NCBI GenBank assembly: GCA_045658305.1
Contig: JAZOUT010000135.1
Span: 1 to 21,732 of the forward strand
Source of the DNA: Aphodosoma sp045658305
GTDB lineage: Bacteria > Bacteroidota > Bacteroidia > Bacteroidales > Paludibacteraceae
DNA: 21,732 bases
Reading direction: 5' to 3'
Each line of letters opens with the position of its first letter. The stretch's first letter is position 1. Positions 7,681 through 14,393 of this stretch are shown piece by piece. Position numbers and translations under genes: made by a program. The notes under the pieces were generated by a model, which saw only the letters and a list, made by a program, of their open reading frames with translations, made no database searches and had not been told where the DNA came from.

Positions 7681-7727
7681 CTATACTTCTAACTCTTAAC
7701 TCTATACACTAAACTCTAAACACTATG
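7681..7727 (+). repeat. Heptamer-phased repeat, right arm, containing the glsB1 start codon
   Basis: Six 7-nt units of the CTATACT / CTAAACT type run without a break from 7681 to 7722, and the next unit in phase (CTATGGT) carries the ATG of the first glsB-like gene. The translation start thus lies inside the repeat array. Confidence 0.75.
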
Positions 7728-8660
7728 GTACCTATTATTGAACCTATTTCAAAAGAGTTACTCAAACAAGAACTCAACGAAAAAACTTTCCTCAGAAAGA
7801 CAAACAAAGCTGACAACGAAATATATGTCGTAAACGCCGAAAATTCGCCTAACGTATTGCGCGAAATCGGTCGTCTACGCGAAGTGTCATTCCGCGCCGT
7901 AGGTGGTGGCTCGGGCAAAGAGTGCGACCTCGACCACTTCGACCTCGAAGACAAAGCTTGCTATCAACTCATCGTATGGAACCCAGAATTGGAAGAAATC
8001 ATCGGTGGCTATCGCTTCACACGTTGGGCGCAAGCATCGTTCCACGACAATGGTCAACCATACGTAAACACAGAGCACCTCTTCGATTTCTCGGAAAAAT
8101 TCCTCAAAGAATATTTCCCTTACTGCCTCGAAATGGCTCGCGCATTCGTACAACCTAAATATCAAAGTGCCGAAATGGGTCGCAAAAGCCTTTTCGCCCT
8201 CGACAACCTTTGGGATGGCATCGGTGGTCTTGTTGCAACCGATCCTTCTATCAAATACCTCGCAGGCAAAGTAACTATCTATAGCACAAGCCCCGACAAG
8301 AGCCGTAAAGCTATGATTTACTACCTCGAAAAATTCTTCGGCGACCGCGAAAAAATGCTTGTCTCTAAACACCCTGAAACTTGCACCGACGAAGAACGCG
8401 CCGAATTCGATGCTATGTTCTGTGCCGACACAGCCAAAGAAAATTACAAAATCCTTAACAACTTCGTTAAGTCAATGAACGACAGCATTCCGCCGCTCAT
8501 CCACTCTTACATCGAACTCTCAAGCTCAATGAAAACATTCGGCACAACATTCGACCCTGATTTTGGCGACTGCTACGACACAGCTATGATCATCACAATT
8601 GCCGATATCTACGAACCAAAATACAAACGCTACATCGAATCATACTTCGAACAAAAATAA
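7725..8660 (+). CDS. glsB: GlsB-like GNAT N-acyltransferase, copy 1
   Basis: A 311-residue protein of the Bacteroidota GNAT-type N-acyltransferase family that makes N-acyl amino acids, the first step of glycine (or ornithine) lipid synthesis, using 3-hydroxyacyl-ACP. Family blocks are SPNVLREIGRLREVSFRAVG, GGSGKECDLDHFD, QLIVWNPELEEIIGGYRF, the YCLEMARAFVQPKYQS block and FALDNLWDGIGGL. It follows the GlsA-like gene by 106 nt and precedes a second copy by 91 nt. It shares all these blocks with copy 2, with about half of residues identical by eye. Its start codon is within a heptamer repeat. Codon use is already richer in C than in the suf genes. The amino-acid substrate cannot be read from sequence. 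Confidence 0.8.
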   Translation: MVPIIEPISKELLKQELNEKTFLRKTNKADNEIYVVNAENSPNVLREIGRLREVSFRAVGGGSGKECDLDHFDLEDKACYQLIVWNPELEEIIGGYRFTRWAQASFHDNGQPYVNTEHLFDFSEKFLKEYFPYCLEMARAFVQPKYQSAEMGRKSLFALDNLWDGIGGLVATDPSIKYLAGKVTIYSTSPDKSRKAMIYYLEKFFGDREKMLVSKHPETCTDEERAEFDAMFCADTAKENYKILNNFVKSMNDSIPPLIHSYIELSSSMKTFGTTFDPDFGDCYDTAMIITIADIYEPKYKRYIESYFEQK

Positions 8661-8673
8661 CTAAACTTTAATG

Positions 8674-8743
8674 TCAACAGACAACCGTCTACAGTCGCAA
8701 ATCTATTGTCTATCGACTGTTGACCGTTGACTGTTGACAATAA
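8674..8743 (+). repeat. Heptamer-phased repeat between the two glsB-like genes
   Basis: Ten 7-nt units stay in register over 8674-8743. The right half has ACTGTTG / ACCGTTG units; the left end has the inverted form (TCAACAG, ACAACCG), so GTCAACAG can pair with CTGTTGAC. The 20-mer GTTGACCGTTGACTGTTGAC (8719-8738) is identical to 18268-18287 inside waaA. Confidence 0.8.
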
Positions 8744-8751
8744 ACGAAACT

Positions 8752-9726
8752 ATGCAAGAACAACCAATAATAAGCGCCATTGACCGCCAAATAATCAAAG
8801 CCGAACTAACACAAGAGCGCTTTCTCCGTACAACCAACAAGGCCGGCAACGAAATCTACATCATCAATGCCCACAACTCGCCCAACACCATGCGCGAAAT
8901 CGGACGCCTACGCGAAATCGCATTCCGTGCAGCCGGAGGTGGCACTGGTTGCGAAGTCGACATCGACCATTTCGACACAATGGACTCCCCATGCGAACAA
9001 CTCATCGTATGGAATCCCGACGCCGAAGAAATCATCGGTGGCTATCGTTTTATACTAGGCGAAAACATCAAATACGACCCACAAGGTCAACCACTTATCG
9101 CCACATCACACCTATTCCACTTCTCCCAAAAATTCATCACCAACTACATGCCCTACACCATCGAGTTAGGTCGCTCATTCGTAACACCCGAATACCAATC
9201 CTCACAAGCCGGAGCCAAAAGTCTCTACGCCCTCGACAACCTTTGGGACGGACTCGGTGCCCTCACCATCAAATACCCACAAATACGCTATTTCTTCGGA
9301 AAATTCACCATGTACCCATCCTTCGACACCAAAGGACGCGACATGATATTATTCTACCTCAAACGCCACTTCGGCGACCGACAAAAACTCGTCACACCTC
9401 ACAAACCACTAAAATTCGCGCACAAACTATCTCTGCTTCAACGCCTATTCCCAATGCAAGCAGTAAAAGAAAACTATAAAATTCTCAACCGCGAAGTTCG
9501 AGCACTCGGCGAAAACATTCCACCACTCGTCAACGCCTACATGAACCTCTCGGCAACAATGAAAGTATTTGGCACTGCCATCAACGACGAATTCGGCAAC
9601 GTCGAAGAGACCGGCATCCTCATCACCGTTAAAGACATTTACGAAGAGAAACGCGAACGACACATCATCAGTTACGTCCAAAACCTCAAAGAAAATCTCA
9701 AAATTAAACAAATCGGCATAAAATAA
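8752..9726 (+). CDS. GlsB-like GNAT N-acyltransferase, copy 2 (tandem diverged paralogue)
   Basis: A 324-residue paralogue of the preceding gene, with the same ordered blocks: SPNTMREIGRLREIAFRA, GGTGCEVDIDHFD, QLIVWNPDAEEIIGGYRF, YTIELGRSFVTPEYQS and YALDNLWDGLGAL. It differs most around residues 215-240 and has a longer basic C terminus (NLKENLKIKQIGIK). The frame extends to a TTG at 8734, but that codon lies in the heptamer repeat, so I take ATG 8752. All catalytic-looking blocks are kept, so this is not an obvious pseudogene; a second amino-acid or acyl-chain specificity is a reasonable inference. The + strand is strongly C-rich and G-poor here (21 C against 6 G in 9121-9180), more extreme than copy 1. 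Confidence 0.8.
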   Translation: MQEQPIISAIDRQIIKAELTQERFLRTTNKAGNEIYIINAHNSPNTMREIGRLREIAFRAAGGGTGCEVDIDHFDTMDSPCEQLIVWNPDAEEIIGGYRFILGENIKYDPQGQPLIATSHLFHFSQKFITNYMPYTIELGRSFVTPEYQSSQAGAKSLYALDNLWDGLGALTIKYPQIRYFFGKFTMYPSFDTKGRDMILFYLKRHFGDRQKLVTPHKPLKFAHKLSLLQRLFPMQAVKENYKILNREVRALGENIPPLVNAYMNLSATMKVFGTAINDEFGNVEETGILITVKDIYEEKRERHIISYVQNLKENLKIKQIGIK

Positions 9727-9729
9727 AAA

Positions 9730-9841
9730 TACACACTCTCAGTGTGTACTCCGCTCTTAAAAATCCAAAATTTAAATATACTATAGAGATACCTGCAAGC
9801 AAGGTGCTCCTCACCTAAAAAATACACACTCTCAGTGTGTA
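9730..9841 (+). repeat. Paired 19-nt palindromes with internal CAAGCAAGGTGC core (copy 1)
   Basis: Two identical copies of TACACACTCTCAGTGTGTA (9730-9748 and 9823-9841) lie as direct repeats, each an 8-bp palindrome with a CTC loop. Between them is CAAGCAAGGTGC (9796-9807). A second, diverged copy of this layout is at 13198-13285. The 140-nt gap holds no other feature that I can see. Confidence 0.75.
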
Positions 9842-9866
9842 TCCAACCAAAAAAATCACAAAAAAA

Positions 9867-10292
9867 ATGATACTCATCATACTCATATCAATCTTAATCA
9901 TCCTCATCATAGGCGTCACTATCTTCGTCCGCCGCGTCAACAAAGTCACCCCCGAGCAACCCCCTGTCGAAATAGCCGACGACTGTTGCGGCTCACACGC
10001 CGTTTGCGAACGCGACAGCCTACTCTCGCAGACCGACCAAATCATCTACTTCGACGACGAAGAACTCGACACCCTCCGAGGCATCGCATCCGAAGAGTAC
10101 ACCGAAGCACAAATCACAATGCTCGAAAACGTCTTCTACACCCTCCGCGAGCAAGACGTCGCCGGATGGATACGCAGCATCCAACTCCGCAACATCGACC
10201 TCCCCGAAGACATCCGCGACCAAGCCCTACTCATCGTAGCCGAACGCCGCGAACACACCCTCGAAGAATGGACAAAAAAGAATAATGGATGA
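9867..10292 (+). CDS. Small single-span membrane protein with CCGxHxxC motif (unknown function)
   Basis: A 141-residue protein. Residues 1-21 are a nearly uninterrupted run of Ile/Leu, a membrane anchor or uncleaved signal, followed by basic residues. The soluble part starts with C40-C41-G-S-H44-A-V-C47, a cluster that could bind metal or form disulfides, then an acidic region (YFDDEELDTLRGIASEEY) and an amphipathic helical tail. I recall similar Bacteroidales proteins carrying uninformative names; no enzyme motif supports a function. It is the last gene of the glsA-glsB-glsB run and may belong with lipid synthesis or envelope, by context only. The frame reaches a GTG at 9837, but that codon lies in the 19-nt palindrome, so ATG 9867 is chosen. 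The last codons form the left arm of a terminator hairpin. Confidence 0.72.
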   Translation: MILIILISILIILIIGVTIFVRRVNKVTPEQPPVEIADDCCGSHAVCERDSLLSQTDQIIYFDDEELDTLRGIASEEYTEAQITMLENVFYTLREQDVAGWIRSIQLRNIDLPEDIRDQALLIVAERREHTLEEWTKKNNG

Positions 10293-10312
10293 CCATTGAG
10301 TCATCCATTATT
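10281..10312. terminator. Shared hairpin between convergent units
   Basis: AATAATGGATGA (10281-10292) pairs perfectly with TCATCCATTATT (10301-10312) over an 8-nt loop. The left arm includes the stop codon of the small membrane-protein gene. It lies between convergent genes whose stops are only 44 nt apart, so it probably ends transcription on both strands, although the flanking T tracts are weak. Confidence 0.65.
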
Positions 10313-10315
10313 GTT

Positions 10316-10334
10316 TATATATATATATATATAT
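10316..10334. repeat. TA dinucleotide run (19 nt)
   Basis: Nine TA units plus a T lie directly between the shared hairpin and the stop codon of the DUF3078 gene. The tract is easily melted and prone to slippage. Confidence 0.9.
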
Positions 10335-10336
10335 CA

Positions 10337-11950
10337 TCACAACTTATAATTAAATCCCAACGAAATCAACTCATAAAATTGCATTTTAGGTTTGCCACCA
10401 TCTGCTGGTATAGTTGTAGAATCATAGCGCGGATAAAGACTAACCTTCGCCGATAAAAACCTATTAATCTTAAAATTACCTATCACCTCACACCCCACTT
10501 CAACACCCTTAATCTTACCTACATAGTTACCAAAGAACGAAAAATGCACCTCCATACCTATCGATTCATTAAAATCATAATCAAAATCCGTACGCACCAA
10601 CGCACCTAACTGATTCGATTGACGTGTACCATCAGTGATACCAACCTGATGCGCAATATTCTCTTCAGGCAACACACCGTCTTTATACGACATATCAGCC
10701 ACATAAACCAACTTATACGACAACGGAGACACAAACACCGACACCACACTATTCCACTTATAATCCATACCCAACGACAAACTCATACGAATTGGAGAAA
10801 ACGGACCTGACGAGCGAATATATGTATTTGATTTATAAGTATTAAACAAAGAAGTTTGAAAATCCCACTCCGCAGTATAGAAAAATTTATTAAAAGCCTT
10901 ATAACCTAACTTTGAATTCAAACGGAGCAAATCCTCATTCACACGCAACCAACGCAACGAATCGCTCGACATACCATACAAACCCAATTTCCACTCTGCT
11001 TTATTATCCCACTGCAAGCCTTTGCGATTATCATAATTAAAATAACCCATAGCATACATCGTCATCGCCATATTGCTCTCGCCACCCTTATACCAATTCG
11101 ACGAAATATAATTTTGCGACGCATGCACCTGAAATTTAGCACCTTTACTCCACTTCAACATTTCCGGCAAATCAACCTTCAAGTTCGACGTCCTTGCCTT
11201 ATTCAAACTATCAAGATTCAACAACAATTTATCTCTCTTATCATACTGAATATGCCCCATTTGCAACTCCGAAATCGACGGCAACTGACTCTTATGATAA
11301 GCATACAACTCTGGCTCTGTTGAGCGTATATATCCCTTCACTCCCTTACGCACCTCTACCACAACACTATCATCACTCCATATTCCATACTCCCTGCCTT
11401 GCTCTACATTACCCAAAATCCAATCCATAAACAACGGATTCACGTCTGCTGAATGCTGAACATTTAACACGACACGTTGAGAATCAACTTCTGCAAGCAA
11501 CGAATCTGCATCAATAGTCGTTGCCAAAATACTATCAACCGCCACCCTATTCAACAACTCAACAAAATCATATCCCACAAGAGTATCTGCCATATCTCCA
11601 GCCAACACTGATATTGAATCATCCTTAACAACCAACTCTTCACTCTGCATTTTATCATTCAAGCTCGCCATCACACTCGATATCAAGGCATTTTTCTCTC
11701 GCTTACGAGCCTCCTCTCCCTCACCAACAAGCTCTACAAAATCACGTTTTTGAGTCAACGAATCAGAAACATTTGGTAACGAATCTATCTCTCTCACTTT
11801 GGCATACTTATCAAGCCAAGCCTCAAACTCAGCATCAGCTAACTCTATGGTATCTGTTGAGAGTGAATCACACAACACTTGAGACGCAAATAATTGCGCC
11901 CCAACAAACCACAAAATTATGAGTAATATATATTTACTCCTCAACATCAT
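10337..11950 (-). CDS. DUF3078 family protein, probable outer-membrane beta-barrel
   Basis: The C-terminal half carries the DUF3078 pattern: SQNYISSNWYKGGESNMAM, NKAEWKLGLYGM, LRVNEDLLRLNSKLGYKAF, and repeated amphipathic strands ending in SLGFNYKL, with a hydrophobic last strand as in outer-membrane barrels. The N terminus from the chosen start (MMLRSKYILLIILWFVGAQL) is a signal peptide, followed by a long acidic low-complexity stretch of about 200 residues that is probably periplasmic. The frame extends 21 codons further upstream, but that would place hydrophilic residues before the signal peptide and deepen the overlap with hflX; the ATG at 11950 or the next one at 11947 overlaps hflX by 14-17 nt, a normal translational coupling. 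Function is unknown. It ends the long minus-strand unit. Confidence 0.82.
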   Translation of the reverse strand: MMLRSKYILLIILWFVGAQLFASQVLCDSLSTDTIELADAEFEAWLDKYAKVREIDSLPNVSDSLTQKRDFVELVGEGEEARKREKNALISSVMASLNDKMQSEELVVKDDSISVLAGDMADTLVGYDFVELLNRVAVDSILATTIDADSLLAEVDSQRVVLNVQHSADVNPLFMDWILGNVEQGREYGIWSDDSVVVEVRKGVKGYIRSTEPELYAYHKSQLPSISELQMGHIQYDKRDKLLLNLDSLNKARTSNLKVDLPEMLKWSKGAKFQVHASQNYISSNWYKGGESNMAMTMYAMGYFNYDNRKGLQWDNKAEWKLGLYGMSSDSLRWLRVNEDLLRLNSKLGYKAFNKFFYTAEWDFQTSLFNTYKSNTYIRSSGPFSPIRMSLSLGMDYKWNSVVSVFVSPLSYKLVYVADMSYKDGVLPEENIAHQVGITDGTRQSNQLGALVRTDFDYDFNESIGMEVHFSFFGNYVGKIKGVEVGCEVIGNFKINRFLSAKVSLYPRYDSTTIPADGGKPKMQFYELISLGFNYKL

Positions 11951-13160
11951 ATTTCTGGAACAAGAAATCGTTATAAGGGAAACGTTGGATATGAATCTCT
12001 TTAACTCTTTCATATAACAACGCCTTCAACTCATCAATATTGTCTTTCTCGCGAGCCGAAACAAACACACAATCTGCACCCATATTAGCCATCCAAGTCT
12101 TTTTCAAGTCATCAAGACTATAATTTTCTCTCTTCATTGGCGACAAATCATCCTCATCTTTAGGCGTATACGTAAATGCATCTATCTTATTAAACACCAA
12201 AATCGTAGGTTTCTTCTCTTTACAAACATCAAGCAATGTCTTATTTACCACCTCATAGTGTTCCTCAAAGTTAGGATGCGAAATATCCAAGATATGCACC
12301 AAAAGATCAGCCTCACGCACCTCGTCCAATGTACTCTTAAACGACTCAATCAAGTGGTGTGGCAACTTACGGATAAACCCTACCGTATCGGTCATCAAAA
12401 ACGGAAGGTTGTCAATAATCACCTTACGCACAGTGGTATCGAGAGTTGCAAACAACTTATTCTCGGCAAAAACATCGCTTTTTGACAATAGGTTCATCAT
12501 CGTAGATTTACCTACGTTGGTATAACCCACCAATGCCACGCGCACCATTTTACCACGATTCTGGCGTTGTGTAGTCATCTGTTTATCAATAGCCACAAGA
12601 TGCTTTTTGAGCAATGATATCTTATCGAGAATTATACGACGGTCAGTCTCAATCTGTGTTTCACCCGGACCACGCATACCGATACCACCTCGTTGACGCT
12701 CCAAGTGAGTCCACATACGCGTCAATCGTGGCAAAAGATATTGATACTGAGCCAACTCCACTTGAGTCTTCGCATACGCTGTTTGTGCTCGTTTAGCAAA
12801 AATATCAAGAATAAGGTTCGTACGGTCAAGAATCTTTATCTGCAATTCGCGCTCAATATTGCGCAACTGCACAGGCGACAATTCGTCGTCGAAAATCACC
12901 ATCCCAATTGGTTCTTCACTCTCTTCTCGTTCTTTGATAAATTCGCGTATCTCCATCAACTTACCCTCACCCACAAATGTACGAGAGTTAGGATAATCCA
13001 TTTTTTGGAAAAATGTCTTCACTACATGCGCACCCGCTGTGTCAGCCAAAAATGCCAACTCGTCGATATACTCACGTGCCTTTGCCTCTTTTTGTTGAGG
13101 TGTAATCAGACCAACCAACACTGCATTCTCACAATAAATTTCTGTTACTTCTATTGCCAT
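11934..13160 (-). CDS. hflX: HflX, ribosome-associated GTPase
   Basis: A 408-residue GTPase of normal family length. The N-terminal HflX domain includes FVGEGKLMEI and FDDELSPVQLRNIE; the linker has the diagnostic RGPGETQIETDRR. The G domain shows G1 GYTNVGKS (212-219), G3 DTVG (258-261) followed by FIRKLPHHL, G4 NKID (324-327) and a G5-like SAR (378-380). HflX binds the large ribosomal subunit and splits stalled or heat-damaged ribosomes in other bacteria. It lies downstream of recF with a 138-nt gap filled by a palindrome-pair element, and overlaps the DUF3078 start. No promoter was identified in the gap, so read-through from recF is possible. Confidence 0.96.
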   Translation of the reverse strand: MAIEVTEIYCENAVLVGLITPQQKEAKAREYIDELAFLADTAGAHVVKTFFQKMDYPNSRTFVGEGKLMEIREFIKEREESEEPIGMVIFDDELSPVQLRNIERELQIKILDRTNLILDIFAKRAQTAYAKTQVELAQYQYLLPRLTRMWTHLERQRGGIGMRGPGETQIETDRRIILDKISLLKKHLVAIDKQMTTQRQNRGKMVRVALVGYTNVGKSTMMNLLSKSDVFAENKLFATLDTTVRKVIIDNLPFLMTDTVGFIRKLPHHLIESFKSTLDEVREADLLVHILDISHPNFEEHYEVVNKTLLDVCKEKKPTILVFNKIDAFTYTPKDEDDLSPMKRENYSLDDLKKTWMANMGADCVFVSAREKDNIDELKALLYERVKEIHIQRFPYNDFLFQKYDVEE

Positions 13161-13197
13161 ATTTCTTATCTATTTTCAAATCAAAATTCTTAATAAA

Positions 13198-13285
13198 CAC
13201 ACACTCTCGTTGTGTACTATAAATGATTGTTTTCTTGCTTGCACCTTGCTTGAAGGTTGCTTGAGGGCAACACTCTCATTGTGTA
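13198..13285 (+). repeat. Paired 19-nt palindrome-like repeats with inverted GCACCTTGCTTG core (copy 2)
   Basis: CACACACTCTCGTTGTGTA (13198-13216) and GCAACACTCTCATTGTGTA (13267-13285) are diverged versions of the 19-mer found twice at 9730-9841. Between them, GCACCTTGCTTG (13241-13252) is the exact reverse complement of the core CAAGCAAGGTGC in copy 1. The core is therefore flipped relative to the flanking repeats. The element fills most of the recF-hflX gap. Confidence 0.72.
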
Positions 13286-13298
13286 TTCAAACAAAAAA

Positions 13299-14393
13299 TC
13301 ACACTAAAAACACCCCTCCATCAATAACATTAAATATTTTCACTTCGCTATCTACCTGTGCCATCAACTGGTCAGTATGATTGCGATTGGTGTCGGTTAT
13401 AAACACCTGCCCAAACTCATCCGACGCCACTAAATCTACTATATTCTTCACCCTTTGCGCATCCAATCGGTCGAATATATCGTCCAACAATAACAGTGGC
13501 GACACTTGCGTAACTCGCTTCAAATAAACATATTGCGCTAATTTCAACGCCACAAGATATGTCTTATTCTGCCCTTGTGAGCCAGTGCGTTTAATAGGAT
13601 ACCCATCGAGCAACATATCCAAATCATCTTTATGCGAACCGCGTGTAGTATAACCAATTGCATGGTCGCGCACACGACATTCGGCCAACAACGGAGCCAA
13701 ATCTCCCTGCTCCGAATGCGATTTATAATGCAATTCAACCTTCTCACAATCGCCTGCTATAGCGCAATAAAAACGCTCAAACACAGGTGTAAATCCTTCA
13801 ATAAATTCCTTTCGACGAGCATAAATATACTCCGCTTCGGCAGCCATCTGCATCTCATAAATCTCGAGCATTGCTGCGTCGGGCATATCGTCTTGTTTCA
13901 ATAGTGTGTTCCGACTCTGCAACGCCTGATTATATCGCATCAACGACATCAAATATGGCTTATCGTATTGCGAGATAACCACATCCATAAACCTACGCCT
14001 CTCATCACTTCCCTCATCAATCAAATACTGATCCGATGGCGAAATCAACACTACCGGGATCAACCCAATATGGTCAGCCATACGCTGATAATCTTTCTTA
14101 TTGCGTTTGAATTGCTTCTTTACTCTGCGTTTCACCGCCGCCGAGATCACCTCATCCTGCCCTGCCAATTCATACTCGCCCTGAAGCATAAAAAACTCTT
14201 CATCGTGATGAATCAACTGAGAGTCAACAGCATTCAAATGGCTTTTCGTAAACGAAAGATAATATATCGCATCCAACACATTGGTTTTGCCCATACCATT
14301 CGACCCCAAAAAACAATTAAATTTTGGAGACAACCACAAATCGCATTCACGCAAATTGCGATAATTCAAACCTGTAAGATGCTTTAGATACAT
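13299..14393 (-). CDS. recF: RecF, DNA gap-repair ATPase
   Basis: A 364-residue SMC-like ATPase that helps load RecA at single-strand gaps. Walker A is GSNGMGKTN (30-38); the ABC-type signature is GSQGQNK (271-277), where other bacteria often have SxGQxR; Walker B is LLLLDDIFDRLD with D304 and D305, followed by the QVFITDTNRNH block. Length and order are those of RecF. The start overlaps the end of the DUF4954 gene by 10 nt, so it is translated from the same message. In many bacteria recF sits with dnaA-dnaN, but here it is in a waaA-hisS unit, as is common outside those groups. Confidence 0.95.
   Translation of the reverse strand: MYLKHLTGLNYRNLRECDLWLSPKFNCFLGSNGMGKTNVLDAIYYLSFTKSHLNAVDSQLIHHDEEFFMLQGEYELAGQDEVISAAVKRRVKKQFKRNKKDYQRMADHIGLIPVVLISPSDQYLIDEGSDERRRFMDVVISQYDKPYLMSLMRYNQALQSRNTLLKQDDMPDAAMLEIYEMQMAAEAEYIYARRKEFIEGFTPVFERFYCAIAGDCEKVELHYKSHSEQGDLAPLLAECRVRDHAIGYTTRGSHKDDLDMLLDGYPIKRTGSQGQNKTYLVALKLAQYVYLKRVTQVSPLLLLDDIFDRLDAQRVKNIVDLVASDEFGQVFITDTNRNHTDQLMAQVDSEVKIFNVIDGGVFLV

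Noticed and set aside
8734..8751. TTG start extending glsB copy 2 by six codons
   Set aside because: The TTG lies in the heptamer repeat and the family N terminus fits the ATG at 8752.
8949..9479. 176-residue Arg/His-rich frame within glsB copy 2
   Set aside because: A frame-shifted shadow of the C-rich gene, with low-complexity composition.
9837..9866. GTG start extending the small membrane protein by ten codons
   Set aside because: The GTG is part of the 19-nt palindrome; ATG 9867 gives a clean membrane anchor.
10281..10340. dif-like or attachment site at the convergent junction
   Set aside because: The symmetry fits a terminator hairpin and I could not recognise XerC/XerD half-sites.
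11951..12013. Upstream start for the DUF3078 protein
   Set aside because: It would overlap hflX by about 80 nt and place polar residues before the signal peptide.
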